From Piper betle (taxonomy: Eukaryota > Streptophyta > Magnoliopsida > Piperales > Piperaceae), in the NCBI GenBank assembly GCA_033002965.1, contig JAURVB010014834.1:37585-101584 (forward strand): a DNA stretch of 64,000 bases, in the 5' to 3' direction. The notes under the pieces are model-generated. The model made no database searches. It saw only the letters and a program-made list of their open reading frames with translations, and had not been told where the DNA came from. A program made the position numbers and the translations under genes. Below are positions 10,981 to 24,194 of this stretch, in pieces (within the stretch, counting starts at the first letter, position 1; each line of letters opens with the position of its first letter).

Positions 10981-12700
10981 TTATTAAAATTTTGACAACA
11001 TATCATGTAACAATTCAAAAATATTAAATATTAAATTCTCAACAAATCTAGTGAGATAATTAATTATTCATGTGATATAATCATTTAAGTCCTACTTTAC
11101 ATTTTAAATTAATTATCTAAATCATAATTAATACCTAACAGTTGATAAAAATAATTATTACTAATAAACAAGTATTTAATTTTCCTTTGCGGTGATAATT
11201 ACTTATCCCCGATCTTGATGATTTAGTTAACGGTTATAATTTTTAATCGCTACTATTATTTATAGCAATCTAATTAAATAAGTTATTCAACTCAAATTAT
11301 TTAAAATAATTTGTATTATTTTTATTCATAAATATTATTAATACAATTATTTTAATTTATTCAACTCTATAAAGTTTCGAACTTTATTTATTTTCATTAT
11401 GCTATTTAGGTTCAACACGAGTGATTTCTACTCGACTAGTAGTTTAATAACCTATTTTCTACATTACTGACTCGTTATTAAAATAATCACTTTATTTACC
11501 TAATATTAAATTTAATATGGTAAAGGTAAAATCTTTATTTTATTAATTACTTACAACCGTCCGATTTAATTTAATCGCTTGTTGTGCCGATTAATTATTG
11601 ACCTTTTATCATTACCGTTTTTTTATTACTTGTGGCGATTTCGTACAATAATTAATTAGTTTCGTAACTTTAATCCATAACCCATTAAAATAATTATTTT
11701 AAAGATTTAGTACGTGTTCGTACTATTTTTAACTCAAGTCAGTATCGAGTTAGGTGTTATTTACGAGTTGGTATTATTATTTAACTCGAGCTGTGTCGAA
11801 TCAAACATTATTTACAAGTTTGCCACCCAAGGTAATTTTCTTCTTCTTCTTCTTCCTCGGTGCCATCCCCTATTCCCGACAGCAGCCGCCTCCAGCCGCT
11901 GCCGGCGATCGTCTCCGGCCGCCGTCAATCGTCGCCGCCCAGCCCTGCCATGCTATTGCGGTGTCGCCCCGGCCAACTCCGGCCGCCTTCCAGCCGCGGC
12001 GACGCCTGCATCGCCTCCCTAGCGGCACACTCGCGATGCCGATTCCACCACCGCCGAACATCGCCGGCTCCAATTGGGTGGTCGCCTCAACACCCTCTAC
12101 CCCCTATCGACCTTCCCAGGCCAAATTGGAGCCCGTTGCCACCCAGTACGGCCGAATTTCTTCACCCATCGCCGTTGCCTCTATTTTTGCCTCTGTCCTC
12201 TGTTTTTGGCCATTTAGCACCCCGGGCCGGCATCCACACACGTGAGATTGACCCTACACTAATCGACGAAGAGAATAGGATCATCTTCCGACATCGGAAT
12301 GACCGTTGCCACCGATTCCCAGGGAAACTTTGCCTGTGCTTGCCCATCTCACCGAAACAGTGGACTTGTCGGCCAATAGTCGTATTTGGTTTCTTTCTTG
12401 TTGATTTTAAACTTTAATCCTCACGATTATAAAGCTTATTATCAAATTAAAATATGCATGCAAGAAAATTAAGAAGAGGGAGATAGGAAGAATACCTAAG
12501 CAAAGGAAGAAGACACGCCGGTAAGGAAGAGGAGAAGAAAATGTGAATCAAGGCTAGGGTGGAGGACGTCCTTCATAAAATAAAATGAAATGATGGCTAG
12601 GGTATGTGAAAACACCCGTATTTCATTTAACCGGGTAACCGGGTAAATATTAAAATATAATAATTAACCGGGTAGAATTAACCGGGTATTGGATATAACA
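9800..12700 (-). other. Possible large LTR or decayed element, borders not proven
   Basis: TGTAACGTTCCAGAACATG at 9800 resembles the TGTAAC starts of the other minus-oriented LTRs in this window. The region that follows has the LTR-like mix seen elsewhere: an internal minisatellite, AT-rich blocks and a CT-rich, GC-rich patch with (TTC)n at 11835-12420. I cannot find a matching second copy, a primer site at the expected junction or a definite far end. Frames at 11714-12417 are overlapping low-complexity Pro/Arg translations and are not called as genes. Confidence 0.3.
10185..10736 (+). repeat. Minisatellite of about 31-bp units with higher-order structure
   Basis: The motif TCTCCCAGCTCATTCTGAGATTA and relatives recur about 18 times. 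Three variants alternate in order: GGTGGTCTCCCAATTCATTT-type, CATGGTCTCCCAGTTCATTC-type and AAATTGTCTCCCAGCTCATT-type. This gives a higher-order repeat of about 92 bp through the middle of the array. The outer units at 10185-10270 are more diverged. The unit length keeps a plus-strand frame open (10385-10855), which explains the repetitive peptide; I do not call it a gene. Confidence 0.9.
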
Positions 12701-13074
12701 TGTTCAGTCCTTCCAGAACCGCGTTCACGTCCTTTTTTTTCACGGTCTTTACAATTAGATCCGTTGATATATTTTCGAAAGATTATAAGATCTCGTCCAA
12801 AGGCACACTTTAGCACTATATAACTTGTCTATGCCCAGACTTAATAAATGTATTATGATTTTGAATTTTGACTTATACGCGAGATGGATGAGATGCGTTG
12901 CATCACCAAGGGGCCTAGTCGGTACCCACCTATGGTGCTCGGTGACGGTCTTATATATATATATATATATATGCGATATCAGCTTAATTCCTTCTAGTAG
13001 TCTATATTTCAACATTATTTCACATGTTCCCCTCCGTCGAGTGCATTTATACCGTGTATTGTTGTACTAATTAT
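12701..13074. other. No gene; short (AT)n tract
   Basis: AT-rich spacer with an (AT)n run at about 12952-12972. Short frames across it on both strands contain the (AT)n-derived Ile-Tyr repeat and are not genes. Confidence 0.5.
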
Positions 13075-14640
13075 CAGCTAGACCCTATTGACTATATTAC
13101 TTGCATGTTACTATCAACTATTATCCGATCCATGCGCATGATTTACTAACAATTATGATTATGATTAGGCCCTATTGGCCACTTGCTATAATTATTGTGT
13201 TGTGGAGAAGTTGTTTCTTTTTAGTTTCTTATGGACAATTATTTTATCCATCTGTCAGTATTGTAATTTTTTCAATAAGTTATTTGAGATTCAGCGACCC
13301 CTATTGGTGACACATTTTCTTATGTTATGTACATGAGTAGGCTTTACATTGGCCGATGTAGTTGTGCAGATCACAAGGATTTTGGTGCATGTTGGGCCGG
13401 TGTTTTGGTGTTGTGGGCTTTTGGCTTTTGGTGTTGTGTGTCCCTTAGGGACTTTGTTATCTACTAGATATGTATTTATCAGCTAGGCACTATTGGCCAT
13501 AGTACCTGCATGTTATTATGAACTGTTATCTGATCCATTCATATAATTACCAATAATTATGATTATGATTAGGCCTTATTGGCCACTTACTATGATTAGT
13601 GTGTTATGAAGAAATTGTTATTTCTTTTTAGTTTCTAATGGATAATTATTTTATCCATCTTTCAGTATTGTGATTTTTCCTACTGATGCTTTTTCTTAAA
13701 TTACGTACGTGAGCAGGCTTTAAATTGGCGAATGTGGTTGTGCTGATCAGGAGAACTTTGGTGGATGTTGGGCCGGCGTTTTGGTGTTGTGGTTGTTTGG
13801 TTGTTTCTGTTGTGTGTCCCTTAGGGACTTTGTTATTTGGTGGATATGTATTTGACTTATGTATTGATGTGTGGTCATGTGGCTTTGAGACTTGTGTTGT
13901 GACCATGTGGCCTTGTTCCTCGTGATATGACATGATACCTTGACACTTTGGTAGCTTTTGTTTACCTAAGTGTCTTTCCTCTATTTTGGAGGTGGAATAC
14001 TCTGTGGTACTTAAGTATAACATATTTTATAGAAATTTCTACAAGCCCAGGAGTCCTCGAACTGAAGATTCAATATGAATCCATGCTATGTGTGTTGTTA
14101 CACGGAGCAAAGAAGGAACATTGAATGAGCTTATGTGATTTATAATTATTGGAGAAGGGACATGTGAAGACCAGACAAACCAATAGCCTGATGAATATGA
14201 AATTTATGTTAAATTTATTATGAATGATCTAGAAATGTGGCATAACGCCTTGAAAAATATTCTATGAATGCCAAATGATATTATGAACTATTTTGTGATT
14301 GTTATGTAATTGAATGATAATTATATAGTTTGCATAATTTTTGCATCGTTCTATTTATAAGAGAGATTTAGTCTGATTTTCTCCGGAAACTTAATCTCCT
14401 ATGTAAATTCGACTCATTTAAGATGACCTATTTTAATAAGCCAAACCATAGATGTCTTCCATGCACTGTGATATTGTCTACTCATGAGATTCCCACTAAT
14501 TAAGTCTTTTGGTGAGCTTTGAGTGGTTAGGTCTTTCTTGTGTTGGTCCTCTATTTTAATGCATTATTAATTAGTATCCTAAAATTTATGAGTTCTATTC
14601 TAAAGCCCGAATTGGGGTTTGCATTATTAGTTTGAAAATA
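13075..14640 (+). repeat. Dispersed LTR-like repeat, copy A, with internal ~405-bp tandem duplication
   Basis: The block beginning CAGCTAGACCCTATTG (13075) is repeated at 13480, with shared strings such as ATTATGATTATGATTAGGCC, AATTATTTTATCCATCT and TTTTGGTGTTGTG. A third, more diverged relative occurs at 35683-36840, and colinearity continues to the end. Both copies contain TAGCTTTTGTTTACCTAA, a CATGTGAAGAC block and an AGTGGTTAGGTCTT / ATGGTTAAGTCTT block in the same order. The distant copy ends at GTGTTAC, the usual end of plant gypsy LTRs. I therefore infer a plus-oriented LTR family. No internal coding domain adjoins either copy. Confidence 0.65.
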
Positions 14641-15379
14641 ACTACTGATAGCATCAAACTAGGGAAAGGGTGATCTCATACTCCCGAAGCAAAATATTAC
14701 AACTCCAAGAAACACTCACATTTCATTAGGTAATGGATGAGAGGAATGTTGAGCCCGATAATGCTATGCAATGGTCCAACAATCTATCCATAGATAAGAT
14801 GAAATGGTCCAGCAATCTATACACGGACAAATGAAATAACTTGGCAATCTATACACAGACAAAGTGAGATGGTGCGACAATCTATACATGGACAAAATGA
14901 GATGATCCGACAATCTATATACGAATAAACACTAGATCGTCTAACAATCTATGCATGGACAAAATGAAAATTGAAAAACTCTTGTAATAATATACCTATT
15001 AGGCTTTGGTAGGGGATCACATCATGAATTTTTTGGATCTTAATTTCCAAAACCCTCGAGGGATCTCATTCTTAAAGTTTATTAAACTACAAAAAGTTAG
15101 GCTGAATGACTCAGTATCAGTGGGATCCAATAATATGCTACTACTACTATTCTATTGATTAAAACCAATGAATTCCACTCTCAAGGAGCCGAAGAGAAGG
15201 TGAAGCAGAGGAGTTGTATAGACTTGGACAAGTTGAGTTCATCGTTTTAACTCAGTGAGCTTACTTGGCGTATTTTAGTAATGAAATATATTTTCATATA
15301 ATATAGCATCACAAGATTCTCTAATAGTATTAGGTGAATAATTATTATGATCAGATTGCACAACTAGAAATCTATACGA
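14641..15379. other. Spacer containing a ~35-bp tandem repeat (14771-14967)
   Basis: Six degenerate units of the form CAATCTATACATGGACAAAA with a GATGGTCCGA-like linker lie between 14771 and 14967. The rest is AT-rich and holds no gene. The RT/RNase H part expected downstream of the copia integrase at 15380 is not present here. Confidence 0.6.
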
Positions 15380-17480
15380 TCAACAGTTATGAGCATATCC
15401 AATAGAGACTCTACAAAAAAAATTATCACTTAATTTGTCCACCTTTATATTATGAATCTTTATTTTTGTTAAACAATCCCATACCTTAAAAACATTCATA
15501 TTTGGTTTTCTTCCTTTCCACAACTTGTAGGTAGTTTTATCACCATTTTTATATGGCACTCTATTAAGAATTGTACAAGCCGAAGGTAAGGCTTTCACCC
15601 CCACAAATTTTAAGATACCTCAGTGGAATTTATCATCGAATTGATCATGCCACTTAAGGTTCTATTCGTCCTTCATGCTATACCTTTTGATTGTGATGTA
15701 TAAGGAGTTGTAGTCTCATGAGTTATTCCATTTTCTTCACAAAATGCACTAAATTCATTGGAACAATATTCTCCTCCTCGATCTAATCAAAGCATCTTCA
15801 CTTTGCAACATATTTGAATCCCTACTTCAGCCCTATAAAATTTACAATATGCAAAAAATTCATCTTTTGTTTTCAGCAAATAAACATAATAATATCGTGA
15901 GAAATCATCAATAAATATAATAAAATAATGTTTTATACCACGAGTTAACATACCATTTATTTTACAAATATCAGAATGTATTAATTTATGTAATGATGTT
16001 GCACTGTGCGATTGAGGAAAAGGCTTTATCGGCTTTTTATGTTGAATACATATATCACATTTAGTAACTAAAGAAGTATCATAAAAATGAATTAAACCAA
16101 ATTAAAACATTCAATTAATAGTTTGATAGTTCACATGGCCAAGCCTCTTATGCCAAACATCACAAGTACTAATATGATACGCATAGTTACTCGAATTAGA
16201 AAAGCTTGATACCACAAATTCCATGATGTTCAACTTAAACAAACCATAACAAACATAGCCTTTACCAACAAACACATACATATAGAAATAATAACTTTAC
16301 TAGACTCAAATACTAATTCAAATCCTTGTAGATTAAGAAAGCTGGCACTGATCAAGTTCTTTTTCATTTCCAGTACATGATGTACATTTTGAAGAGTAAA
16401 TGAATTTCTGGATGTGAACTTCAAAATTACAAACCCTATTCTATGCACTATAGTATTAGAGGAGTTGCCCATCACTATTACTTTCTCCTTCATTTTTTGG
16501 AAGTAAGAAAAAGAAGACATATCATAGCAAAAATAGACATTATCACATGTGTTTATGTACCAATTCAAAGAAGAAAAACTAGCAAAATTAATTTTAAAAT
16601 TTGTTATGACTAACCTTTCTGTTACTAAGTCCAGCTTCACCCAAACTGGTTGTATCAATATTGGCTTGTGGCTTTGGGGTGTCTTTCTATTCCTTAGATA
16701 GTTTTTTATGAGTAAAATTTCTATCAAAATGCCATACTTAGTCGCACACTTAACAAACTTTCTCACTCATTTGCTTTTTCCATAAAGCATCTTTCTGAGT
16801 GTTGGGCTTTTTGCTTTGAATAACATTCACACTTGGTTCAACCTCACTGGCAGTAGAAATATGAAATTCCTTATTTTTCTCTCTATGTTTGTTTTCAATT
16901 TAAATAGAGAACATCAAGTCATCCATTGTCAAATCTTATTTCGTATGTTTGACATTGATTTTAAAGTTGTTCCACAAAGGAGGAAATTTGTCAATAAGGT
17001 CCGAAACTTATAGTCTTTCATCAATTGGAATCCCTTTTAATACAATTTTGGCTACAAGTTTTGTACTTCATGTGCTTACTCTTGTATAAAGTTTTCCTCT
17101 ATCATTTTGAAGTCACTTTACTCTCCTACATTGTAATTTTCATTCCCTATGTATTCTTTTCCGTACTTTTTTTCAAAGGACTCTCACAACTCTTAGATGA
17201 ACTACCTTCATAGTAAATGTCATATAACTTATCATCAAAAATGCTTAAAATCTATCCATGATACAAATAATGACCCTTCTCAAATTTTTTACCCTTCTCA
17301 AATTTTTTTGTACTTACTATTCTACTAGATTTATGATCATCAACATTATCCTCAAACCCAAGCACAGTGTAAAATTTTTTTAGAGTTTTCAACCAAAAAA
17401 TCATCTTTCTCAGTGATCTCTTGAAATCCTTTCTAATAATTTCTTTAGGACGTACCGTCTTTTCAATACTCATCATGCAA
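15380..17480 (-). pseudogene. Ty1/copia gag-protease-integrase remnant, heavily mutated
   Basis: Read from high to low coordinate, this stretch shows copia gag, protease, gag-pre-integrase and integrase. Gag pieces lie at 17200-17476 (KFYTVLGFEDNVDDHKS and FDDKLYDIYYEGSSS in a shifted frame). The protease/pre-integrase block is at 16250-16640 (VIVMGNSSNTIVHRIG, HHVLEMKKNLISASFLN, GFELVFESSKVII). The integrase C-terminal part is at 15380-15604 (LNRVPYKNGDKTTYKLWKGR, NVFKVWDCL). Stops and frameshifts separate the blocks, and the protease DSG triad position reads NTCDN, so it is dead. RT and RNase H are missing. Confidence 0.85.
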
Positions 17481-19004
17481 ATTCCACAAATAGTTTTTTA
17501 TTGAATTGATTGAAAGGGATAAGAGTAATACTGGAAATTGCATACTTGATAAGTTGAAGCCACAAAAAAATAAATAAATGGATGAGAAAAACCAAATCCA
17601 AAGCGCATACAAGACACTTTTATCAATACCAAATTATGACCCTCTTCACTAGGGTCTTCTACCAGTAATTTGTTCCAAGATATAGTTAATTTTCTTCTCA
17701 TGTAAGTCTAGTAGACATGAGAGAATACACCTCTAGTCACACTACAAGTTCATCGAAGAAAACTCCTTGAAATTAACTTTAATCACCCAAAATCTTTAGA
17801 TAGTCACCAAAAGAGGGAGAGAGATGAAGAACTTTGTGAAAAGGTGCAAAGTTAGTGAAAACACGGTTAAATGGACAAAATCATTGGAATGGTGCTATTA
17901 AGCATCCGGCCACAAGCCCAGGTGCTAACTCCTCGAGAAAATTCAGGCTTACGGGATCCAGGCACTAGCCCAAAAGCAATACGCCGTGACACTCAAAACA
18001 CAGTGGTGCAGCGCTGTGTTTGAAAAATACAAAATCCTCTCCGTTGTTGGAAAAAGATTAATAGATTACATGTTGTCATTGTAAATATTACAATTTATGG
18101 AAGTTGCGAGTGATAGATGTTGGAATAATACTAATGGATTGCATGTCGTTATTGATGATTTGTATGTTGCCATGACAGTAGTCTACGTTAGTTGCATGGA
18201 CTACTGAGGGGCTTCCTTCAAGCACGGAGAAGGAACGATTGAAGACAAGGCACACATCGCTATAAGCAACTAGATAATTTCTTGTTTTTTATTTAAAAAA
18301 ATTTGTTTGTTTATTGATGCTACTTAAATGTCATTGATGTTGACATTGTATATGTTACAATCTATAGAAGTTTATGCTTTCTCAAATTCATCGTAAGACG
18401 ATCGATTCCCAATAATTATCACTAATAAATGTTGAAATAACCCTAATTGATTACATGTCATCGTTTGTGTAGTGGAAAGTGAAATATTTGTGGAAATGAG
18501 TCTCACGCCCATGGTTTTTGCCATTTCCCAGTCAAGATATGCATGTCTAACTATTTCCACATGCACGGAAAGGATGGAAATTTTAGTTTATTTTTCTAGC
18601 CCTCCTCTTCTCCTTTTCCGACCACGAGAGATCGGCAGAAATAAAATGCCCAACGCTTGACCCGGATCGTCTCTTAGCATCAAACCCAATGTCCTACCTT
18701 GCAGCCCTCTCCTAGTGCCAACGTCGGCACCACCATCAGTACCCACTGCTGGCGACCACAGTAGGTGACTACCACGAACACTCCCGGCGACCATCGCGAC
18801 CACTGCCAGCAGCCTCCTCCAACGACCGGCGTGCCAGTGGCAAAAGCCACCATTTTTTTTTCTTAATCACCACCCTTTTCTCTTCTCATAAAGCAATTTT
18901 TTTTATGATGAGTCTCTTTAGATATGTATTTCTGTTGATTATATATTGTTGATATTAGCATTTTTTTAGAATTGGGTATGGTGTATTCATGGAATTGCAT
19001 CCAC
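17481..19004. other. No gene recognised; possible copia leader and spacer
   Basis: 17500-17720 probably includes the gag leader of the copia remnant, but I cannot place an LTR end. Two loosely similar blocks at 18050-18180 and 18330-18470 share ACATGTTGTCATTG/ACATGTCATCG-like strings. The GC-rich patch at 18600-18840 yields low-complexity Gly/Arg frames only. Confidence 0.4.
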
Positions 19005-19270
19005 AGACATTCGGAGGTCGCGACGGTAGCCGGCTACCACTGCTGACGATGGTCGCCGGCTACAACTGCCGGCGACAGTCGCAAGCTACCACTGCCCGCG
19101 ACGGTCGCATGCTACCACTGCTGGCGACGTTCGCCGGCTACCACTGCCGACAACGGTCGCCGGCTGCCACTGCCTTCGACAATTGCCGGAGATCGCCGGC
19201 TACCACTGTCGACAACGGTCGCCGGCTGCCACTGCCTTCGACAATTGCCGGAGATCGCCGGCGGCGACGC
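19005..19270 (+). repeat. GC-rich minisatellite, ~33-bp units
   Basis: The repeated motif is CGGTCGCCGGCTACCACTGC with a short variable link. Two successive ~65-bp dimers (19137-19201 and 19202-19266) are nearly identical and end in TTCGACAATTGCCGGAGATC. The plus-strand frame across it encodes a repetitive peptide and is best read as a by-product. Confidence 0.8.
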
Positions 19271-22200
19271 GGCCGTCAACAACAGATCATTTTTTTATTA
19301 CCTACTTTATTCCGTCATCAACATCTTTATTTTAAATTGTTGTTTATGACGAGTGAATCTCTTTGGATCTTTGTTGATATTGATTATGAATAGTAAATTT
19401 TTTTTGCAGTGAGTTTGATGTATCCAGTGGAATATTTTTTTAAATTATGAGTACAAATCTTTGGATCGTGTAATTTATTGAATTGGTATACATTATTATA
19501 TCCATTATATAAGTTTCTGTTTTTATTTGAAAGGTTTTGAACTTTTATTCATTATATTACTTTTCTTTTTATTGTTATAGATTAATGTTTATATATCATT
19601 TTGTTGATATTGATTATATAGATCACTAAGATAAAAAAAATTTATTGAATGAGTGTTATTGTTTTATCCAAGGAAAAATTAATATGCACATCATCAAAGG
19701 ATTCTATGACAACAACAACTACTTCGTGTCGGTTATTTGGCCTGCAGCAATGATAACAATTAGCACAAGAAGATCAGACATGGTCAGTATGTACACTGAT
19801 GCTCAATCTTTAACATTAGGTCTTCTATGACAACCTGGCCAATTACTCATGTGAAAGGCGTCTATACAAATATGCCATCGACTTCCTGATCATCTGGCCC
19901 ATATGATGGAAGCAAGGCGACTGTAGTGCGTTAATGACAAAATTCATTCAATGGATGCTATAGTTCACAAAATTAATGAGTGTTCTTATGGTCGCTACCC
20001 TAATTTACCTCGATAAGATCTGTTCTTCCCTATTTACATGCATGTCTTTCCCATGTTTGGGCTTGGGCTTCCATTATTGCCTATGCTTCGAGGAACAATT
20101 GAAACCGAAAGAGGAAGAGGAACTCCATCGTGGACGTCGAAAGGTCATGGATCATCACTTTAGGATAAAAGGTCCCAAATACCAAATTATATTTTATCCT
20201 ACATAATGAACTTGAAACAATGTTTATATCCAAAATATTTTACAGATCTCTTAAAAAAATAAGAAGCAAATGGGGCAGCATTTTTCTAGGCAACAATACT
20301 AAAGACGACTCTTTCATGCTACCGCTTAATGCGTCACCGGGAGCTTCAAAATCATGCTCGTCTTAGAGCCGTATAAACCTTCTAGGCATCAACCTCTTCC
20401 CTCCTTGCATAGTCAAAAACTTAGTCATCCACTTCAATCACAACATCCTTCCCGCCTATTAAAGGAATAGGAACGTGGATTGTAATTGGTTGCCTATCAT
20501 GTTGAGTACCTAGACAAAATTTCACAAACCTTAAAAACCCCGTTAAATCCTTCTCGTACCTTAAGAAAGGTGACCACATAATTTCCACTTATGTGACCTA
20601 CCTAATTCATATCTCCAAATAAAAACAAGAGTGCCAGGACAGTTTCGTCCATAATCATCATATAGGTATCGCCCTATTAATAATATTATCAATTAGCAAT
20701 AACCATATTCTCAATCAGCAATCAAAGCGCAATATGAATAAAGTATAAGTAACACTAAATACATTAAATTGTAAAAATCCTATCTCTATTGTATTTCTCT
20801 AACATTTGCGTCCCTTATCTTTGTCATACCTACTTCCTCACCCATTAATGCATTAACCTCCTACATTGATGACCGAAGCAAACCATTTGATTTAGACTAC
20901 AACAATTAAGTTCTAAAGACCCAAAACAAATTCTTCTTCCTAATTTCAAATTTTTGATAAACTTTCACCTAAACACCTGAATTGACAAAAATAAATCAAT
21001 ACAGTCCCCTAAAAGATCTAATTAACTACTAATCAAACTTAGAAACATGGCCAAACACTTACATAAAATTTATAAATACCCTAATTAATTTGCTTAAATC
21101 GGATTAAATTTAAAATTAATTCAAAAAGAGGTGATTTTATCACCTACAGATCTCTAAATACAAATTCCTTTAAACCCATAATTGATTATAACATTATGGT
21201 GTTTAATCATCACAAACAAACCATTAACAATAACCCAAAAGTAAGATTAACCAATTCATGCATAAAAATTCAAATTTTATGCTACGTCATAACATGAACA
21301 AAAGGGCTTTTTAATCTAATTCTTAAAAATGAAATTAAATTATAAATAAAGCTTCAAATCAACACAAACAAGCATAAAAGTGAATCAATTTTAGCAAATA
21401 ACCCTCCCCATGAGATGAATGAACACATACATAAAAAAAAGAAAAACAAAAGAGAAGGGGAAGGAATCTCTTGCCAAAAGGAGGTGAATATAAGGTTGAA
21501 TCCAAGTTGATCAAGCCAAAATCTTGTTGTTTTCCCCCAGTTTGGAGGTGTGGAGGTCGGTGGAGAAGAAAGGGGAAAGAGGGGGTGGAAAGAAGAAGAA
21601 GAAGGGAGGGCTCGACACCCTTTTTTCCTAAGTTGGCCGGATGCCAGCGTTGGGGAGTAGGCCCAATGCCTTGGTGCTGGCCGAAAAGTCCACTACTTAG
21701 GGTTTTATCATATAAACTTAACTGAATAAATTTTTCAACAAACCAATTAGTGCCCAAATCAGTTGAAATTTGTATTGGTTGGTCCTTACACTCTAAGGGC
21801 TTGATATAAAAATTATAAAGTGCAGCCCATGGGCCAACATGGTAAACAATACCCACCAATGTTGGGCTAAGGTTCTGGGAATAATATTTGTGAGTTGCAC
21901 ACCAATTTTCTTAAATTTTGTTGATGGGCTTCAAGACGCCAAATATTCCCGGATAAAAAGGGTAAGGTTGACCAACATTGTTGGCTTGAATCCTATAAAG
22001 TCTCAAGGCCCAATGCCAAGGATTTGGTCCTAACTGTACTCATAAAGGTAAGGCATTGGTTAGGTTGTTTCTCGAGCTAGCTGAACCTACTGGGTTCAAA
22101 AAAATTAAAATGCAAGATCTACTCAGCCAATGGCTCTCACATATTAGGGAGATGTTGTTGGAACAAACTCTAATGACTCGGTGAAACGTCATGAATTTTT

Positions 22201-23484
22201 ACCACCAATAAGCTATGCTTTCGAATTTAACATCCAGAGCTAGAAAACTACAGTTTCACCCTATGTTCCTAAACATTCCATAAAATTGGATTAATTAGCC
22301 CCCTAAGTGATTTTTAATTGTTACCAAATTTTACATGTTTCTAGTAAACACTTAGTCAATTCATATTTGAGTTTTACAAATTTTATCATGGTCCTTAAAT
22401 CAGCTCATTGAGGGGCACAATCTCAGAGCATAGCAAGGCATAACAACAATATAACAAGCACATCATATGAGTTTTGTTTAGGCATTTAATGCAGTTTTCT
22501 TAGGGTGATATTTTTACATGAAAAATCCAACAAGCTTAGCTACAAACATGCAAAAGATGGACATCAAAACCAACTTACATTGGGGTGTAAAAACTGGGGA
22601 AATGGGCGGTCAGGTCACAGTGACCATGAAAGTTATCACCTTTTATCAAGTTTGGCACTCATACATGCTCATACACACCATAAGGGACAAAAAGATGTAC
22701 ACGAATTTTATATATTTGTCTGTCATGAACAACACAAGATAAATATCATGCAAAAATGCCACATATATCATGAGATATGCATTTTCTATTGAAATAGTGG
22801 AAGTAGATGACCACAACACATTCAAAAATACATAACTATTTTTATAAATGTGCAAATGCCACGATTTTAAAATTGAACAACTCATAACATATACATATAC
22901 ATGGGACACTAAGACAGCAAGGGTGACCTCAGGAACTGCAAAAAGAGGCTAAGATTGACCAAAAAGTGGTTCCAAATGCATGGCAGGCAAACTCAAGTCG
23001 TGAGGGACTTGGTCCTAACAACTATCTAGACTTGACTGGACCGAACCAAAAAGAAAAGATTGAGCACGTAGCATCCAATTGGTGTACCAAAAGCTAAAGG
23101 AAGCTAGAGTCAGGCAAACGCATACCATACCATACTCGAACTATGGTAAGAAGAGTCGGAGGCAATTAACCCGATTTTGGTAAAGATAGAATAGACATGA
23201 AAATCTTCAGGTAGACAACCTAGGTTTTATAGTATCATAGCTAAGTCAAGACCAGACTATTTTGGATGGTTGGTGATATGTCAAGAGAAAGGAATTCTAA
23301 GTACAAAATTTTCCTAAAGTAGGTGGAATGTAAAGTCCCCAAAAAAGTTAAGTTGGTCCTACATCTTATACCTACTAGGCTAAGGTCTAATATATTAATT
23401 AGGATGTATTTAAGATATTTAACAAGATTAATCACTTTAAAAGAGATAACTAAGTCCATTAGTTCACATTAATTGGGTCGGGCC
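19271..23484. other. Long gene-free stretch
   Basis: 4.2 kb of AT-rich DNA with only short frames. A purine-rich patch at 21425-21610 next to a CT/GC-rich patch resembles the purine-rich patch inside the LTRs at 50-57 kb, and this may be a decayed LTR. I found no matching partner or primer site. I see no RNA gene. Confidence 0.45.
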
Positions 23485-24174
23485 TTTATAGCTAGGGCTG
23501 CTACATGAGCGAGCAAACCGAGCTTGACTTGTGTTCAAACTCGGTTTGAATAGTTTGAAGTTCATTCGAACTCAGCTAGAGATTGAACGAGTTTTGAACA
23601 TGCATGGTCGAGCTCGAGTAGAATATTTTTTATGTTGTTCGAGCTAAACTCAAGCTCGTATATACTTAAACTGTTTAATTTTGACGAGCTCAAACCCACC
23701 TCGTTCATGAGCTCAAAACCGTCTCGATTGTAAAGTGGAAAGTAACTCACTTAAAAAAAATAACGTCAACATGGATTGAGCCCACAACCTCTAAATCTTC
23801 AACTTTAATACCTACCATGTAAGCTATCTCACTACTTTGATATCATATTTTATATAAATAAATATAACTCGTTACAATTAAACTTATTAGTATATATGTA
23901 TGTATGTATGTATATATATATATATATAATATAAAGAGTATATTATTATATTATTTTATCGAGTCGAGCTACGAGTTGATTTCGAGTCTAGTTCGACTCA
24001 TAACCTAGTTGGAGTCGAGTCGAACACTGCCTTGCTCAAACTCGGCTCGAAGGATTCGAGTTAGAGTCGAGTTCGAACTCAAGTATTAAATATCAAGTTT
24101 CGAGTCGAGTCAAACCGAGCCGAACGTCAAATGCTCATGAGCTGGCTCGCTCAATTAGCAGCCCTATTTATAGC
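23485..24174 (-). mobile_element. hAT MITE family copy 2 (element 23493-24166), perfect 8-bp target duplication
   Basis: The left end TAGGGCTGCTACATGAGCGA and the reverse complement of the right end, TAGGGCTGCTAATTGAGCGA, form the terminal inverted repeat. The target duplication TTTATAGC is perfect (23485-23492 and 24167-24174), making this the clearest copy. The tRNA-like segment is on the minus strand (about 23772-23838): A-box-like TAGCTTACATGG, GAA in the anticodon-loop position, B-box-like GGGCTCAATCC. A TA-rich tract lies at 23890-23930. Confidence 0.92.
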
Positions 24175-24194
24175 AAGTTGAGTGGAGTAAGTAT

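Noticed and set aside
11714..12417. Pro/Arg-rich frames of up to 185 residues
   Set aside because: Three frames overlap on the same GC-rich patch, plus frames on the other strand; no motif and no splice signals that single one out.
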